Source: Epichloe hybrida (lineage: Eukaryota > Ascomycota > Sordariomycetes > Hypocreales > Clavicipitaceae). Taken from it: 64,000 nucleotides of DNA. The first letter of the stretch is position 1; each line of letters opens with the position of its first letter. The stretch lies in the NCBI GenBank assembly GCA_019022495.1, contig JAFEKR010000003.1, positions 1,736,001 to 1,800,000 on the forward strand. Reading direction: 5' to 3'. A program made the position numbers and the translations under genes. The notes beneath the pieces were generated by a model that worked only from the letters and a program-made list of their open reading frames with translations, searched no databases and had not been told where the DNA came from. This document shows, piece by piece, positions 11,873 to 25,100 of this stretch.

Positions 11873-12528
11873 TGCGTAGCAAATCGCTGCCTTGGTCTGC
11901 TGATTCAATAAGAGTGGACAAATATCGCTTAGATCATCGATTCTGTAGAGGAGGGAATAGATGGTAAGAAAAGGAATCTATAAAATGCGACTTGAGTTGA
12001 CACGGTCTGCTGTTTGATCTATGTAGTAGTAAGTGTAGATAGAAATAGCTGGAGGATGGCCGTTCGTGTTTAAGTGGGTGGTGGGGAACTCAGAACGCGC
12101 GACGCGGTTTTGGGTGTCGCGACGTCGCGGGCCTTCCCGCGTTTTTTTAAAATGGCCCCACGTATTACCTTCTATCACGAATTACCACCTATGTATTTCA
12201 TTGTTGCAAAAGACGGTTATCAACTCTGTGCGAATGCTTTCTGGGGGCATCGTCATATGGCCATTATAAGTTTAGAAAACTACCAAACGAGCTAATTTCT
12301 TTCATCACTCGTCTACCAGTCACTGCACAAAGTGTTCATCCTGTTCAGACCAACGTACGTCACAATTAGGCACATAAATTTCTTGAAGAGACACATTTGT
12401 TATTGAGAGGTTACCTCCGTGCAGGTACCTACGTCTCTTGCTATTTTTGTCCTACATAACTCGGGTTTCTCTTTTTCTTGTGCTTTTCAACTTTTTTCCA
12501 ATTGCTCATTCCCGCCCCAAAGATGATC
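11873..12528 (-). promoter_or_regulatory. MRC1 promoter / INO1 3' region
   Basis: Both neighbours are on the minus strand, so this spacer should contain the INO1 3' end (towards 12528) and the MRC1 promoter (towards 11873). It has a CpG-dense patch at 12093-12140 with GACGCGG, and a 12-bp perfect palindrome listed separately. A pyrimidine-rich stretch lies near 12430-12520. No gene is supported here. Confidence 0.5.
12118..12129. promoter_or_regulatory. CGCGACGTCGCG palindrome upstream of MRC1
   Basis: A perfect 12-bp palindrome lies about 245 bp upstream of the MRC1 start codon, with another CGCGACGCGG-type patch 20 bp away. CGCG-core sites resemble the MluI cell-cycle boxes bound by MBF/DSC1 ahead of S-phase genes, and the ACGT centre resembles bZIP sites. 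Which protein, if any, binds is inference. Confidence 0.35.
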
Positions 12529-14201
12529 CTAGAAGAGCTTGTGCTCAAGAGTCATGTCAGACTCGGGCTCGAGGCCAACGCAAGCGCGAAAGATGTTGGT
12601 CAGAGCAGCACGCTGCTTGGCAAGCGCATTGACAACCGGGGTACCGGGAGGTGTCAGAGGAGCTTTCAGCATGTAGCTGAGCACGCTGAGAACACAGTGG
12701 AAGTTCTTGTAACCCCCTTCGGAACCAGAGTTCTTCCATTGAATGCGAGACATCATTTCGGCGAGCACGACGAGATCAATGATGAGAGGGGATGCAAGAA
12801 GCGAATCTTCGCAAATGTTGAACAGCCTATAAACAAGTTAGAAGAAGAAAAATACAGCAGTGTCATCTGAGAAGCCGTGACTTACGAAATGGTCTGGTGA
12901 CCTCCAAGGAAAATCTCGGCGTAGTACTCGTCGAGAGCCCGCTTGTTATCGGCAACAGCGGGCATGTACTTGATGACAACGCAGTGATCAGGGTGTTCGC
13001 CCTTCTTGTACAGAACTGAGTTGGCCTCAACCATGTCATCAACGACGTTGGACTTGGAAATCTCCTTGGAACGGAACTGCTTCTGGGAGCTCAGGTTCTT
13101 TCCATCATTGTTACCCAGGTGGTTGTAGCTGGCAATAGAGGTCAACTTGATACCAGCACTAATCATGAAGTCAACAAGAGCAGACTTCATCTTGGTCTGG
13201 CCAGATTTGAAGTCATCGCCACCAATGAAAGCATTGTGCTTCTCAGCAAGCTGGATCGCACCGGGAACAAAAGTGTTTTGGGGAGAACCATTGATGAACG
13301 GAGTGTTCTCCAGGATACAGGCGACCGCGAATACAGTCGAGGGGGAGACTTCCTCATGACCCTGCTCGATGGACTTGAGCAGGTTGTCAGCCGTGTCATT
13401 GACGCCAGGGATGATGTCGGCGTAACGCTCAGTGTTGGCAGTCCACATGACAATGACTTTGTCCAGGCTGTTCTTGGCCTTGAAATCGCGGATGTCCTGA
13501 CGGAGCTTCTCAACATGAACATTGCAGGCCTTGGTACCCTCAATGACGTTGTCGGCACGGTCTTCTTGATTGGCTGCAATGAAGTCGGGGTAATAGATGG
13601 AGGGAAGGGGGATGAGTTCAGTCATTTCCTTCTTAACAAGGCCCTTCAAGGTAGGCTCCAGGACCTGAGCGCGGTCCATGGCCTGAGCCAGATTCATCTT
13701 GCTAATGTCCCAGCCGCCAATGACAAGGTCATTGGGGTGAACCATAGGGAGGACATTGTGGAAGGGGATGCTGACATCCTTGTTGGTCTTGGCCTCAGTT
13801 CCCAGCTTCATAGTAGAGGCCATGACAACGGATCCGTAGTAGTTGGCCTCGCGCGGACCCTCCTTAGTCTCCCAGACGAGGTTGCGACGGTTGGCAATAA
13901 TACCGGCAGTAACAGTGGTGCCGTTGTTGCCGCCCCAGCCGACCAACATCATGCCGACCTTGGGAACCTTGCGGTCGACTTTGAAGTCATACTGAGTCTC
14001 CTTGGGGGTAGCAACAAGATTGTCGTTACTGTCAGTCTCGACGCTGGTCGTACGATAGGTGTACTTTGATTTGATCTCAGTGTCCGTGTAGCAGACGTTG
14101 GGGGAGTTGACAACAAAAGTGTTGGGGGAAGCAGCGGCGTTGCCGTTGGCGTGAACCGCCCCGTTCGTGGAGCCCGAGGAAGCTTGCGCGTGGGGAGCCA
14201 T
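12529..14201 (-). CDS. INO1: myo-Inositol-3-phosphate synthase
   Basis: Converts glucose 6-phosphate to 1D-myo-inositol 3-phosphate with NAD+ as redox cofactor, the committed step of inositol synthesis, in the cytosol. Two exons, 14201-12886 and 12826-12529, give 537 aa, the normal length. The 59-nt intron has a GTAAGT donor and a TATAG acceptor, and joins GGHQTIS to [13 protein letters not shown], a highly conserved passage. The Rossmann loop GWGGNNG is at 88-94. Other conserved blocks are [49 protein letters not shown] and [13 protein letters not shown]. The C-terminal exon carries MMSRIQWK and the ending typical of fungal enzymes. The first 25 residues are Ala/Ser/Asn-rich and variable. 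The product complements CDS1 for phosphatidylinositol synthesis. Identity is certain. Confidence 0.97.
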
Positions 14202-14343
14202 TGTGACAAGTTGAATTGACGCGAAAGTCTATGTTTTCGGAAGACAGGTTTCGTAAGATGTTTTGTTCGACTATCTAATTACTGCCTTTACTGGGTCTCG
14301 ACTGAGTCCGATGCCCCTCCAGAATCGGCTGAGCAACGGGCTC

Positions 14344-14444
14344 CTGCGAACGGATGGTGAATCCTGTTTATCAGTTAGCGAAGACCCATGATTGATTAAT
14401 AAACAAGGCTTGCCACGCTATGGCCAGCTGAAAACCTGACTTAC
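14344..14444 (-). other. Probable 5'-UTR intron of INO1
   Basis: On the minus strand a GTAAGT donor at 14444 is followed by a GCTAACTGA branch-like site and a TTCGCAG acceptor ending at 14344, 101 nt in all and 143 nt upstream of the INO1 ATG. Length and signals match the coding introns of this window. Its use in a leader is inferred, because there is no coding frame to confirm it. Confidence 0.55.
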
Positions 14445-17400
14445 GAGTTGAGGAGGTTGGAAAACGTCTTGACGACTGTGTGACCGAGGTTCAATGCCTC
14501 GATCTGTTTCTCTCTCTTTTTTTTGGAGTGGTAAGTCTGGGAAAAGATTGAATGACTGTGTGTGGCCAGGCAATTGGGACAAACAGCGACGAGCCTATGA
14601 GGAAGAAGAAGTATTCGGATCACAGATTGTGCGATGTTAAGTGTAAGCAGAGCTGGTCTAAACTGTGGTCGGGAAGGAGACGGGAAGGAGACGGGAACGG
14701 TGGCCGGGCGGTGATGGACCTGATATTAATGTACACCAGACGAATTATGGGCTGGTGTCGTGGAGCCCCGCGGCTGTCACGAGCGATAGGAGGGCGGTGA
14801 GGGGCTTTTAGTGGGGTGCCAGCTGTAAAAAAGCGGAGCTCTCGTGCATTACATACGAACCAGACCCTCGAAAGCGGAACCAGAATTTAACAGACCAGTC
14901 ACAGCCGAGCTGAAACTCGACAATGCCAGGGGCACCGCTTGCAGCTACCAGACTCCGTCCCGTCGTCTTATCAGAACCACTCTCAAGTCCCCGTGGCTTC
15001 CATAGTGGCAGAGATGCGACTTGGATCAGCTATTTAGACGTTCGCCAGTGGCTTTCAATTGAGCGCCCAGAGGCGAATGCAAGCAATGCTCAGGTCGCTG
15101 TGATTCTCTCACAGCACCAAGCGTGTTCCCACGTCTCGACCCACTGCAGACCCTAATGACCAAGCAGGGAACAATTGAAAAATCATCAGGACCACGGGGG
15201 CGCTATCATACGGAAGTTTCCAACATGGTGTCAACATCGGGTGAAAGCGGTGAAAGTGGCACCTTCGCCACATCATGAACAGCACGCTACGGCAACTTGA
15301 TGGGGAAGGAGGTCTTGTGCGAGGGCCATTGGCAGTCCTGCCCAACCAAGATCAACAAGTCAGCATTTCTGCTTGGTAATAGGCTTCACGTGTTAAGCGG
15401 CCATTTGGGCCAATGCTGGATAGCCGCATGCCCTCGGACCGCACTTTTGTACCACATGTCTCATAAATGAAAGCCTTACAAAAAACGGTACATCGGCACA
15501 GGGCGATGCACGTTTCGGCCACCAAGACGCGCAATCCCAGTTATTGAGAAGTGATGGGCGAGGGGGGGGACTCGTCCTCCGTAGAAAGCCGTCCTCTCCT
15601 TTCTCCTTTGAAGCCTCTCATTAATCTTGGGAGGATGTCTTGTCGGGCTAGAAGTAGGACATGCAGAATAACCGGCTGCCCCACGCACTATGTATATAAT
15701 TCGCGAATCGCAGGCATGCATTGACATGCTGTTACATGTGATATCATATCATTACATAAAGCGCTTGCACTAGCGTTACCCTGGACCTTCATTTCGTGTT
15801 ACCTTGGGCTTGATCTGGCGTAGTGGGTAGGGTCTAGATGAACTCTGGACAGATCAACTGATGTTTCCGAACCGCTGAATCTCCCGCCCAACAGGACTGA
15901 TCAGTAGTTGTAACTACTGATCGAAGGGTTTCGAAGTTACGACGGCAAAAAACGTCAACAAAATCCGAAACAATCATGGCAAAGTCCACAGGCAGTCTTG
16001 TGTTCCTAGGGTGACCGGGCTGCCGGGGAATGTTCAAGACAGGTTCCCCACTGAAGAATTTGATGCTTCACCGACATGGCAAAGTCGGATGGAGCAAGCC
16101 ACCTGATCTTGCTCGCGATAGCCCGAAATGAAAATGGGGGGCGTGGTCCCATTCAGCAAAGTGAACAACTCTCATTTTCCTCGTCCATTTTCGATTGAAC
16201 CCGCCACGACGTGCCTCACAGCCAAATCGTGCGCCCGGCCTTTTTGCGGCACAGCAGGTAGAATTGCGATCCAGCCACAGATACGACATCATTTGCACCA
16301 CATGACGATCAGTCGGTCGGTCACTTCCTTTCTTTGGGTCAGGGGATTCGGACACGGGTCATTCTGGCTCGACTGGCTCGTCGTGGCAAGGCAACGAGGA
16401 ACCGTATAGTGGATTAACTAACGGTGGTCACCACTTGGGTGACGGTCCATCTGGATAAGACATGGATAAGAACAATGCAGAACAGGGCTATTCCAATGCA
16501 GATCAGAATAGAATGAGAAATCGCAGGAAGACCAAATTGGTTGTCACATTCTTTGGAAAACGAGGCGAGATCATTGGACACGTCATCAAGCCATGAGATT
16601 GCTACCAAGACATGCCATTTCGGAGAACGAATATTCGAAGGAAAATACCAATCAAATGCTCAGAATTCCAGCACTGTTTCCGATTGAGCACGCTTCTGGA
16701 CGTGCTACACAAGCAATCGACAATGGTAGCATTAGGAGAAAAAAAAAGGAGCATTTTTCTTTCTATTGACGTCTATATCAGCGTGGGATAGTTTTTTTAA
16801 GTTTATTGAACTGTCGCTTATCGTCATTTCCCGGGACGAGGGCTGTTGCTTGGCTATTCAAGGCGTAGCATTGTCTTACAGTCCAATTCTGTGTGACTAG
16901 CTCTGACATGAACTACTGTGGGTGATCCTGCGACACCAGTCCCAATATCGCCAGGTTGCTTGGTACTTTGGCCCGGGCAAGCGCAACAACACTTCTGAGG
17001 AATACATGCTGCAATAATGATCAAAGGCCGCAAGTACGGAGTAACCAGAGGTGGGTTTTCGTTCTTCGCTGATATTAGCTTGGCTTTCAACGTCTTCTTG
17101 CTGCAAACTTGCCCAAATTGTGTGAACGAAGGGCAAGGGGGGGGGGGGGGGGCCCGACCAAAAGCAAAAAAGAAACAAAAAAAAAAATTCGCTGGCCAAT
17201 AGCCGGCAATTATGTGCCCCTTTTGGGTCGTTGATTACGCCTCGAGGGAGCACACTGAAGGGTTAGAGTGGTCCAAAGTGGTCCGCTCACCCCTGGCCTG
17301 GTCATCGATGAAGGAAGCATTGGCAACTGATCACGGCGCCGAAGCAGCCAGAGCAATTCGAATTGGCCAACTGCTGCAGCCCACCCCTCGCCCTCGAGAT

Positions 17401-18571
17401 ATTCCATAATGGTTCCAGATGTCGTCTCCCTAGTTTGGTTTCCCAGGCGAGGGGCAGTGACGGCAACTTGCAAGAATTCGTAAAGGCAATAGAGCTTTTA
17501 TGGCATAGCAACCAGATAAATGGCCCTGGGCGATGGGGCTTTATGCGGTCACCTCTGCTCGTCGTCCATCGAGCGTAAGCGGCTTTATTTTATTTGAAGA
17601 AACACGCCCAAAGCCAATTTCCTCGACCCCAGAAGCCGCTTCTGTTTACGGGTTTGCCCACCGCTCTTGCATCACCACCGGAACGGTAGTACGGTAGTAA
17701 TATCAGTGCAATCAGTGCACTTGTTCAAGAAGGAAGGGCAAGGGCTCAACATCAAGGGCGACGACTCGAGGACCCACCCACCGCGACGCACCTGCTGGAT
17801 GAAGACTGACAGGAAACCGGCACTACAACACGCGCCCCGCCCCCCCCCTGGCAACCCTCTATGTACACCTACCACGCTGTATGCACAGTTGACTCTTGCT
17901 GAGTAGGCGAGACGAGACACATGGCCGTCACCTCCCACTGCGGCTGTCGAGCATCTTCCTAACTCTCGACTCTGTTTTTTTTTTTTCTATCTTGGCCCCC
18001 CAAAGCTGTCTTCATTGGGATTTTTTGTTGCCCTTTTTTTTTTTCTTGGAGCAAACTCGATTTGAACAGTCACAATCTTGCAACCGAACCAGCACAGTCG
18101 TCGTCGTTTATTGCCGTCCAGGTGACTAGTGCGTCGACTCGTGCTGTAAGTAGACGGGAGAAGGTTGAAACGATCGCGGTAAAGCCTCCACCTTTTCTGT
18201 TGCAGAAGCTGCATCAGCCCCGTTGTTTCGACTTTGATCTCTTGCTACAACTTGGTCGGAACTCGATTCACTCAATACAAATTATGCGACAGAGCCTTGG
18301 AATCACGCGCAAACCCAGCTTCGAAACGACTTCACCGTGTTTGCCCTAGTTTTGGAGAGACGACAAAATTCGAGGCCCCCACGTCTTGTGAACCACTTTA
18401 CACATCAAACAAATTGGTGGCTCAAAGATCGCGTGGCCTTTTGTCCCTTCTACAAAACACAAAACTGCTCCTTTCTTTTTCTTCACGGATGAAACTTTTG
18501 GCATTTACTCATCAGAGATATCGATTTGGGTCGACAACCGTGTCTTGTGCTCGCATAACCCTTCAGTCACC
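14445..18571. other. Long divergent intergenic region between INO1 and the LIM gene
   Basis: About 4 kb with promoters at both ends and no supported gene. Short open frames are scattered, none with a domain or coding-like structure. Homopolymer runs occur at 17138-17153 (G) and near 17970-18050 (T). The last 500 bp are pyrimidine-rich and probably contain the LIM gene leader. Confidence 0.5.
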
Positions 18572-20694
18572 ATGGAGCTGCCACGAGAGTCGACGTTTTT
18601 GCCGACGATCAAATGCTCAATATGTGGCAACCAGGTAGAAATATCCATGATGGGAGATCACTTTTGCAGTGGCTCGTCAGCAGAGCGTTCGTTTTTCAGG
18701 CCCCAAACGGATGTTGCAATATTGTTAGCTGACGTACAATGTTGCATAGTATCACCGCCGCCTGAGGCAGGTGAAGCCTTTGAAAGCCAGTTTAGTAAAC
18801 CGCCATATTCTAAATACAGTCGAACACCACCACCCATAGACACAGGTGCAGCAGGTAAACTATACTTACATGACTGGCTATATGAGAGATCTCAGATCAA
18901 TCTAATCAACCAGTAGGGACTTCCTATATGCACAGAGGCCAAATGACCCCCGTCAGTCAGCCGAGCCAATCGCCGCATGCGTCTCCGGGGTATACAGAAA
19001 GGGAAAGGGAAAGGAGCTTTAGAGACACGGAAGATAGATACAGGTCCAGAAACGACTCGGAAAATATTTGGGAGGCGCCAAAATCTGCAGTTCTGCCACA
19101 ACCGCCAGGGGGCTACGGCGGCTTCGATGATACAACGCGCGACATACCCAAGAACCAGCACGCAGAAGAAGATTTTATGGATAGCAAAAACAGCACTTCT
19201 CCAGATCCTTTTGATTCTGCTCGACGGCCATCCACAGCGAGGAACGCATACCCACAGCGCAAAGAGTCTCTTGATCGCTGGACACCGCCATCCAATGAGC
19301 CAATCCCACCCCGGAGGCCAAAGAAGGATGGCTATGAGGGCTTTGGAGCACCTAGTAGCATCACCCCGAGCTCTCAAGCAAGTCTCAATCGCTCCGAAAC
19401 ATACCCAAAGCTATCCTCGAATACAGAATCATCTCAAACACACCGAACCACTTCAGCCGCTGGGTCTCGATCGGATCGCTCGCACATTACAAGTGGGTTT
19501 GGAAATATTCGAAATAGGTCAATGGGGCCCGACACGTCACGAAAACCACCTCCCCGAACTAGCTTGTTGCCCCAAAATAAGCACAGAAACACTGGAGGAT
19601 CAGTCAATTTGGCGGTGGAATTCGGGGTTGGAAACCCTTACCACTCTTCAACAAGCTCTGCATCATCTGGTTACTCTAATTTCAGCATAGGTAGCCATGA
19701 GACGGCTCAAACAAGCCCCACAAGATCACAGACTCATCAAAGCGATCTCTATCAGACAATGGAAGACGCAAAGTCAACCCGCGGAAGAACGAGGCCGAGC
19801 GACTTGCGCATAGATGCAGCAGCAGCAAGTTCTCATCGATTTGTCTCTCCGATGATTGAGTCACCATATGGGGTCTCTCCCAAAGACACCCGTTTCGACC
19901 GACCGTCCTTTGACAGTCAGCGTGCTCCTCATGGTCGAGGAGGGTACAGTTCTTCACCGCCTCAGGAAGGCAGCCATGTGTCTGGAGACCGCAGGTACGA
20001 CCCGTCGACTGCATACAGGAACTTGCCCTCCCCGAGGCGACAAGACACCTGGGAACGTCAGGGCTCACGTGGTCATCTTCCATTGCCGTCTCGGGGTGAT
20101 TGCAAAGCTTGTGGCGTCGCGATCACCGGCAAGAGCATAACCTCGGCGGACGGGAGACTGACTGGCAAATATCACAAGGCTTGCTTTGTGTGTACAACTT
20201 GTTCTGAGCCATTCTCATCGTCTGTATTCTACGTGCTCGGCGATAAGCCGTATTGTGAACAACACTACCACAAACTTAACGGCAGTCTTTGCGGAAGCTG
20301 TGGGAGTGGTATTGAGGGCCAGTTCGCGGAAGACGAGGCCATGGTCAAGTACCACGTCAGCTGCTTCCGCTGTTTGGATTGTGGACTATCGTTGGCTGAT
20401 GGGTATTTCGAAGTTGGAGGCTACGCGTACTGTGAGCGGGATGCATGGAAAAGGGTCCAGGCCCAGTCATATGCAGAGCAAGAAACTCATCAGCCTGGAC
20501 CACCTCGCGCCGCAGTTGGTGCTCGCATACCCAATGGTCTCCCAACCCGACCTAGTCCTCATTCTGGCCGGAGTGGACGGTCTCACCCGCCACCACCAAA
20601 TGGTGTTCCAAAGGGCGGACGCCTAGCCGCTGGGCCAGAGCAACGACTTCGAATGAACAAACGAATGACCCGATTGGGAAGATTAGACGCGTGA
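18572..20694 (+). CDS. Two-LIM-domain protein with long disordered N-terminus
   Basis: Three exons (18572-18686, 18750-18854, 18917-20694) encode 665 aa. The introns are 63 and 62 nt. The first uses an uncommon GTTCGT donor but a good GCTGAC branch site and CATAG acceptor, and it joins SSAE to LSPPPEAGEAF. The second joins DTGAA to GTSYMHRGQMTPVS. Residues 15-32 carry a small Cys/His cluster (C-x2-C-x11-H-x-C). Residues 35-465 are Ser/Pro/Arg-rich and disordered. LIM1 begins with the CKAC at 469 and LIM2 with the CGSC at 532, both with the full zinc-ligand spacing. The tail is basic and ends in MNKRMTRLGRL. LIM domains bind protein partners, often at actin or polarity sites (paxillin-like); a cytoskeletal or polarity role is plausible, not shown. 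The exact orthologue is not known to me. Confidence 0.88.
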
Positions 20695-21830
20695 ACAACA
20701 AGGGGATGTTGATACAAAGACGACATTTGCGGCTGAGATCTAGCACCCGCACACTTACTACTGAAGATTTAACATAATAGCGATTACCAGCTTGCAATTC
20801 TCTTGCTATTGGCGGACTGGAAAAGAAGGTGTGATATCCTTCGAAGATGAAGGCAGTTCACCCGATGTTTTTTGTTTAATATTTATTGACCTAATATGGC
20901 TTGGTTTTTCTGTCCTGGTTTTTTGGAATAATTGCATTTTACATACCCCTTCACGGCAGCACGGCAGCACGGCGCATGTGCACAGGACACGTGCGATGCT
21001 TGCAGCATTATTTGGAATTCTGGGAGCACTTGGGAAAACGGGAGCTCACACTTCGGGGTGTTGAATGACTTGAGAAGTCATTCTGGGCTCATTTGGATCA
21101 GGTTTGCTTTTTTCGGCGCATCCTGCAGAAATGGGCTGTGCTTGCCATCAGGCGTCAATGATACCGATAAACCTTAATTTAGTCGAGTAGGAAAGGAAAC
21201 ACTCTCACGCAGGCGAAGCACTTTGAACAAGCTCGTCCTGCCAATCACATCAATTGATAATGTATAGGATTCAATCTTCGTTATTCCTTCTTCCCTGCTA
21301 CTTCTTCTTTTCCTTCGGGAAGATCTCGCGTTTGTCCATACCGTGATGAAACATGTGATTTCCCCGGTCGGCTGTAACACCACGACCTTTGTTTCATCCA
21401 TGTTCCACAAAAGCGCAGTGGGCGTTTTGGTGTCGGAATTAAATCTGACGCGCAACCTGAGCGACCACGCTGTGGCAGGCAATTACACCAAGGTGGGGGG
21501 GGGGGGGGATATGAATACGTCACAGCCGACCATTTCCACGGGTCTGTGTGGGCGGATCGGCATCGCCAATACCACATGTCTGCAAGCTGCAGGAACGAGC
21601 TGAGTGATGACGGCGCAGGAACGGAGCATTTTAATGTGGAATACATACATACCAGGTAATTAATATCAAAAACATCGGGGAGATTCAGCGGTCGATGTCA
21701 CTCACTCCACGCTGGGCCCCTGGGCCCCTGGGTTTCCCTGGGTCAGGTGCAATGCCAAGGTGCAATGCGAAGGTGCGTCATCAAGTCAAGGCCCAGAAGC
21801 GAAGCAGAAGGGCCCACTATATCCATCTGC
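20695..21830. other. Intergenic region 3' of the LIM gene
   Basis: Ordinary-GC DNA between the LIM gene and the first retrotransposon. It contains a direct-repeat CACGGCAG triplet near 20953-20972, a G run near 21496-21508 and a short GGGCCCCTGG repeat near 21714-21732. No gene is supported. Confidence 0.5.
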
Positions 21831-21835
21831 ATGTG

Positions 21836-22068
21836 TGTTGGACCGAGCAGCTAGGATCAGAAATGAAGGTATGGATTGAGTTGCCCGATCCTGTAAGAGG
21901 GCGCGGACTACGGTTTAAATAACTAAGTACCTATACTATAGGGTATGTAATCTGCCTATATAAACTATACTATATATCTACTAAAGGTCCGGAAAAGTAA
22001 CTAGTTAGGTAGGTCCTAGTGTCTAAGTTACTTATATATAGTTAAGCACTTATGGTAGGATTCTAATA
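21836..22068 (-). repeat. Left LTR of block 1 outer element
   Basis: 233 bp, TGTTGG to CTAATA. The left half is GC-normal and the right part heavily RIP-mutated. It pairs with 34277-34509; the middle 100 bp are nearly identical between the two. In minus orientation this is the 3' LTR. Confidence 0.92.
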
Positions 22069-22149
22069 CATCCCCCTAGGAGGCCTATAATTAAGGCATC
22101 CTATAATAATTTAATTAAATTAATCTCTATAATAATCTAATTATTATTA

Positions 22150-25100
22150 ATTATAGTAAGGTCTTCTAGTAATTTCTACTCTTTTAGGTTAGTACTAAGC
22201 ATTTAATCTAGTAACTATATAAGCCCTAGTGCTTATCTAAAATCTGTAAATGCTTTTCCTATTAGTAGCTTTATAAGGCTATTAGTAATTATCTCTTTTA
22301 TTACTTTCTAGGTAATATTAAAGGTTCCCTTTATAACCTCTTAATAAAGCTAGTAATAATAGATATTAACGTGGTATAGTTATATTATAAGCTTAATAAA
22401 TTCTTCCTTAAGAAGATAAATTATCTATATATTATTATATTTAATCTTAACGGTATTATTTCTAAGATATAATCTAACTTCCTAATATAATTATTTAAAG
22501 GTAATTAGCTCTTTACTATAATATAATAGCGCTAGGAGCTTTACTTCTATAGAAGAGGTTATTATAGTCTCTTATCTTCTTACTTTAAAGAGCATAGGAC
22601 CTTTAAAGAGCTTTATAATATAGCCCTATAAGCTTTTTCTTATAACTAGATTATTAGTAAAGGAAGCATTACTATATGCTTTAAGTTTAAGGTTATTACT
22701 ATTAAATTTAATTAAGAGATCTCCTTATATATAACTATACTCTAGAGCCTTTTCTATAGCTTCTATATGCTAAGGTCCTAGGTATTAAAGGTGCTATAAT
22801 AATTATAATACTATAAAGGCAATGTCTAGCCGTGTAATAATTATAAGATATAGTAAAGTACTAACTAGGGATTAATATCTCTTTAAATCCTTTAGATTAA
22901 TATTACCTTTAAAGGGATTAAGTAATAGTAGTTATTAGTGCTATTAGCTTCTATTCTAGGACTTTAATATTAAATTTAATCATAGCTTTATTCTAATAGA
23001 ACTTCTAATTAAGCTATAATTATTAATTTTTATAATCTCTAATAATTTTAACCCCTAAGAACTATTATAATTTACTAAGGTCCTTAATGTTATATCTTTT
23101 AAAGAGTCTCTTTCTAAATTCATTATAAAGAGCTAACTTCTCTTTTATAAATAAGGCCATAAGGTTATTAATATAGAAGAAGATAATTAATCTATCCTTA
23201 ATAAACACATAAATATCTTTAAAGATCTATATAAATCCTTTACTTACTAACTATTTAATTAATTCCTTTATTTAAAGAAGGGGAGCTTTATGTAGCTTAT
23301 AAATAGTGCTTAAGAGCTTTAAGTAAGCTTATTTATCCCTATAACCTAGTAGTATCTTATAATACACCTCTTTATCTAGCTTTAAGTTTAGGAAAGCTAT
23401 AATAAAGTTATACTAATAAGCTTTAAGGTTAAAGTAGCATAGAATTACTATAAGAAGCCTAAATAAAATACTTACTAATATAATAGCTCTTATAGAAAGG
23501 TTCCCTTTTGCTTGCTAATTCCTAAGCATATATAATTAAGCCTTATGCCTTATAAGGTAGCCTAATTAATCTAATTTATAAGCAAATACCTAAGTAAGTC
23601 CTAAGATCTTAATATATAAAGGGACTTCTAATCTACTAACTTTAATAGTAACCTTATTATTAATAACTTTATTATACTCTTTATCTCTTACTTTAATAAA
23701 TACCTTTTCTTTAGGGTACCTAGCTAAATAATTATAATAAGTAGGAGGTAGAGAAAGTCTTAATATATAAGGCTTTTCCTTGCTCTTAGCTCCTAGGGCA
23801 AAGGTAGTAGTAAAGGCTTTAAGGAGGTTTTCTTTATTAATATTAGGAATATCTAGATCTTTGTCTTTATAATCCATTTTAGAAGGATTTAGCAGACTAT
23901 TAATATCTATTAGTTTATAATCCGAAAAATCCGGTTAATAGCTAGGTAAATTTAGAGGAGTTAAGAGAGTTAATTCCTAAGTTCCTTTTTCCTTTTCTTT
24001 ATTGTTTAGTTAATTATAATCATGTTAATCTTCTTGCTAATAGATTAGAGGAAGGGAGTCTTGTGCCTATAGGTGCCCCACATCTTAAGGATGTCCTATA
24101 TTTATATTATTAACCTTAAAGTCTTCTATAAGCTCTTAAAGGAGGCGTTTTTCCTACTCTTTTTCCTTAATTAAAAGGTCCTTTTCTTAAGCGTAGAAGA
24201 TTAACTTATTAAAGGTAATATAGCTTAATAAGAACTAATAATTCCTCTGCATTATTAGTACTTAAATTAGATATTAGGTAGAAGAGATGTGACTAGCTAG
24301 ATAACTAATATAAGCTCTTTATAATAGCTTTAGACCTATCTTCCTAAGCCTATCCTATATTATTACAAAAGCTTTATAACTAAAAACTTAAAGATAATTT
24401 AATAAAGCTTCTAGCTTCTCTAGTAGATAATTCTATTAAAGCTTGTTCTCTTATAGCTATTTATTTAAAGCTTAATATAGTAAAAGCTAATCTAAAGACT
24501 TTCTAGGCATGCAATTAAGGATATAAATAGCTACTTCCATAGCTATAGGCTAAAGATTCTCTAGAAAGCTTACTTAGGTTATTAGAGTTATTATAACTCT
24601 TATTATCACCCCCCTAGACCGCTTAGCATGCCTATTTTAATACGGATAAGCTAGGCTAGACTTTCTAATAATAATACCTCTATTAGTAACCTCTGCCTCT
24701 TACTTCTTAGTCTAGAAGGTAGTTTCCCTATTAGTAATAATAACTATAATATAGATTCTAAAGGTCCTTATATAGTGTGCTTCTAATTAATTAAAGTAAG
24801 ATATAATTTCAGTCTTTATTAGAATTATAAAGATACAGCAAAGGCCTATTACTTTATAAGTAAAGAGAGTAATATAATAATCCTTATTATAGCCTTATAA
24901 TTAAGTAAAGAGGTTATAGGTTATAACCTAAAGAGGTCCTAAGGGTAGGGAATCTATCTATAGAACTTATAATATCTACCTCTATGCCTTAGCTATATAG
25001 CAAATCTTATATTTACCCTTACTACGCTTTTTTATTAGTATATTAACCTTTTAAAGCACTTAATCTATTATATCTTTACCTAGATAAGCTATTTTTATAT

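Noticed and set aside
13119..14069. 316-codon plus frame
   Set aside because: Lies entirely antisense to the INO1 coding region and reflects its codon bias.
23590..23877. Intact 95-aa minus-strand gene in AT-rich block 1
   Set aside because: It is a chance survival of a stop-free segment of decayed Copia RT; the similarity continues past a stop on the left.
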